A DNA stretch of 5,885 nt from contig JBOGGX010000166.1 of NCBI GenBank assembly GCA_050744245.1, forward strand, positions 1-5,885. Reading direction: 5' to 3'. Shown here piece by piece: positions 5,744 to 5,885 of this stretch. The stretch is from JBOGGX01 sp050744245. Its GTDB lineage: Bacteria; Actinomycetota; Acidimicrobiia; Acidimicrobiales; JBOGGX01. The notes under the pieces were generated by a model. That model was not told where the DNA came from. It saw nothing but the letters and a program-made list of their open reading frames with translations, and made no database searches. Made by a program: the position numbers and the translations under genes. The first letter of the stretch is position 1, and each line of letters starts with the position of its first letter.

Positions 5744-5821
5744 GAGCCTCGAAGGGGCGCAAAGCTCAGGCTGGCCCCAGGGCGCATCCTTGGGGCACCA
5801 CGGCCCCGAGGCGCGAGGCTC
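5744..5821. other. Candidate structured RNA element of three nested stems
   Basis: Three stems nest without conflict. The outer is GAGCCTCG (5744-5751) with CGAGGCTC (5814-5821), 8 perfect pairs. The middle is GGGGC (5754-5758) with GCCCC (5803-5807). The inner is GCCCCAGGG (5774-5782) with CCTTGGGGC (5788-5796), 9 pairs including one G-T, and a CGCAT loop. The unpaired strands hold GCAAAGCTCAGGCTG and ACCACG. It could be a leader RNA for either strand, a terminator, or chance folding of GC-rich DNA. No known class is matched in full. Confidence 0.3.
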
Positions 5822-5885
5822 AGCTCAGCTCGGGACCTTGACGGTCGGGCGGTGAGGTTGGAGTACGCGGTCCGGGTCGAACCTC

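Larger units (their letters stand above)
5569..5885. other. 317 bases without a convincing gene; leader/promoter region with inverted repeats
   Basis: Open frames here lack ribosome binding sites and recognisable protein features, so I call no gene. The left part should contain the promoter and leader of the minus-strand block, although I cannot point to clear -10 and -35 elements. The region also holds an 11-base-spaced TGAG pair (5603, 5614), a perfect 7-bp hairpin (5671-5688) and a nested set of stems (5744-5821) described separately. The gene to the right of the window is not visible. Confidence 0.6.

Noticed and set aside
5750..5810. Class I cyclic-di-GMP (GEMM) riboswitch
   Set aside because: Only the CGCAAAGC core string fits. 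The 5' consensus, the tetraloop hairpin and the 3' consensus are missing, and the observed stems have a different order.
5838..5866. + strand promoter TTGACG with a 17-base spacer to GAGTAC
   Set aside because: The -35 match is good, but the -10 hexamer is poor and no gene is visible before the window ends.

Overview
The window is very GC-rich, with codons ending almost always in G or C. It carries OmpR/HisKA signalling genes, a maltokinase-like phosphotransferase and a DinB polymerase of actinobacterial style. This points to a high-GC actinomycete (Actinomycetota), possibly a member of the Acidimicrobiia; that finer placement is a guess from sequence style only.

Layout. The left end (1-1169, + strand) is the 3' nine-tenths of a dinB gene for Y-family DNA polymerase IV, cut by the window edge. 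It converges across a 139-base gap on a tight five-gene block, all on the minus strand and read right to left. The order is: a 105-aa membrane-anchored protein with a Pro/Thr stalk and poly-Asp tail (5568-5251); a HAMP/HisKA sensor histidine kinase (5258-3783, 8-base overlap with the previous gene); an OmpR-type response regulator (3786-3124, ATGA overlap with the kinase); a maltokinase/APH-fold phosphotransferase-like protein (3066-1831); and a 145-aa exported or membrane-anchored acidic repeat protein (1746-1309). The last 317 bases (5569-5885) have no convincing gene but hold inverted repeats, including a nested set that could fold as an RNA.

How it may work together. The kinase and regulator are clearly a two-component pair made from coupled reading frames. 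What stands out is the setting: a poly-Asp extracytoplasmic protein is coupled to the sensor, and a second acidic, Asp/Ser/Pro-rich exported protein ends the block. In all three non-coding gaps of the block I find TGAG (CTCA on the coding strand) elements repeated at exactly 11-base spacing, as expected for tandem binding by an OmpR-family regulator. The simplest model is an autoregulated envelope-sensing regulon with two anionic surface proteins that might bind cations or sense envelope state. The genes and overlaps are read directly from the sequence; the regulatory and sensing model is inference.
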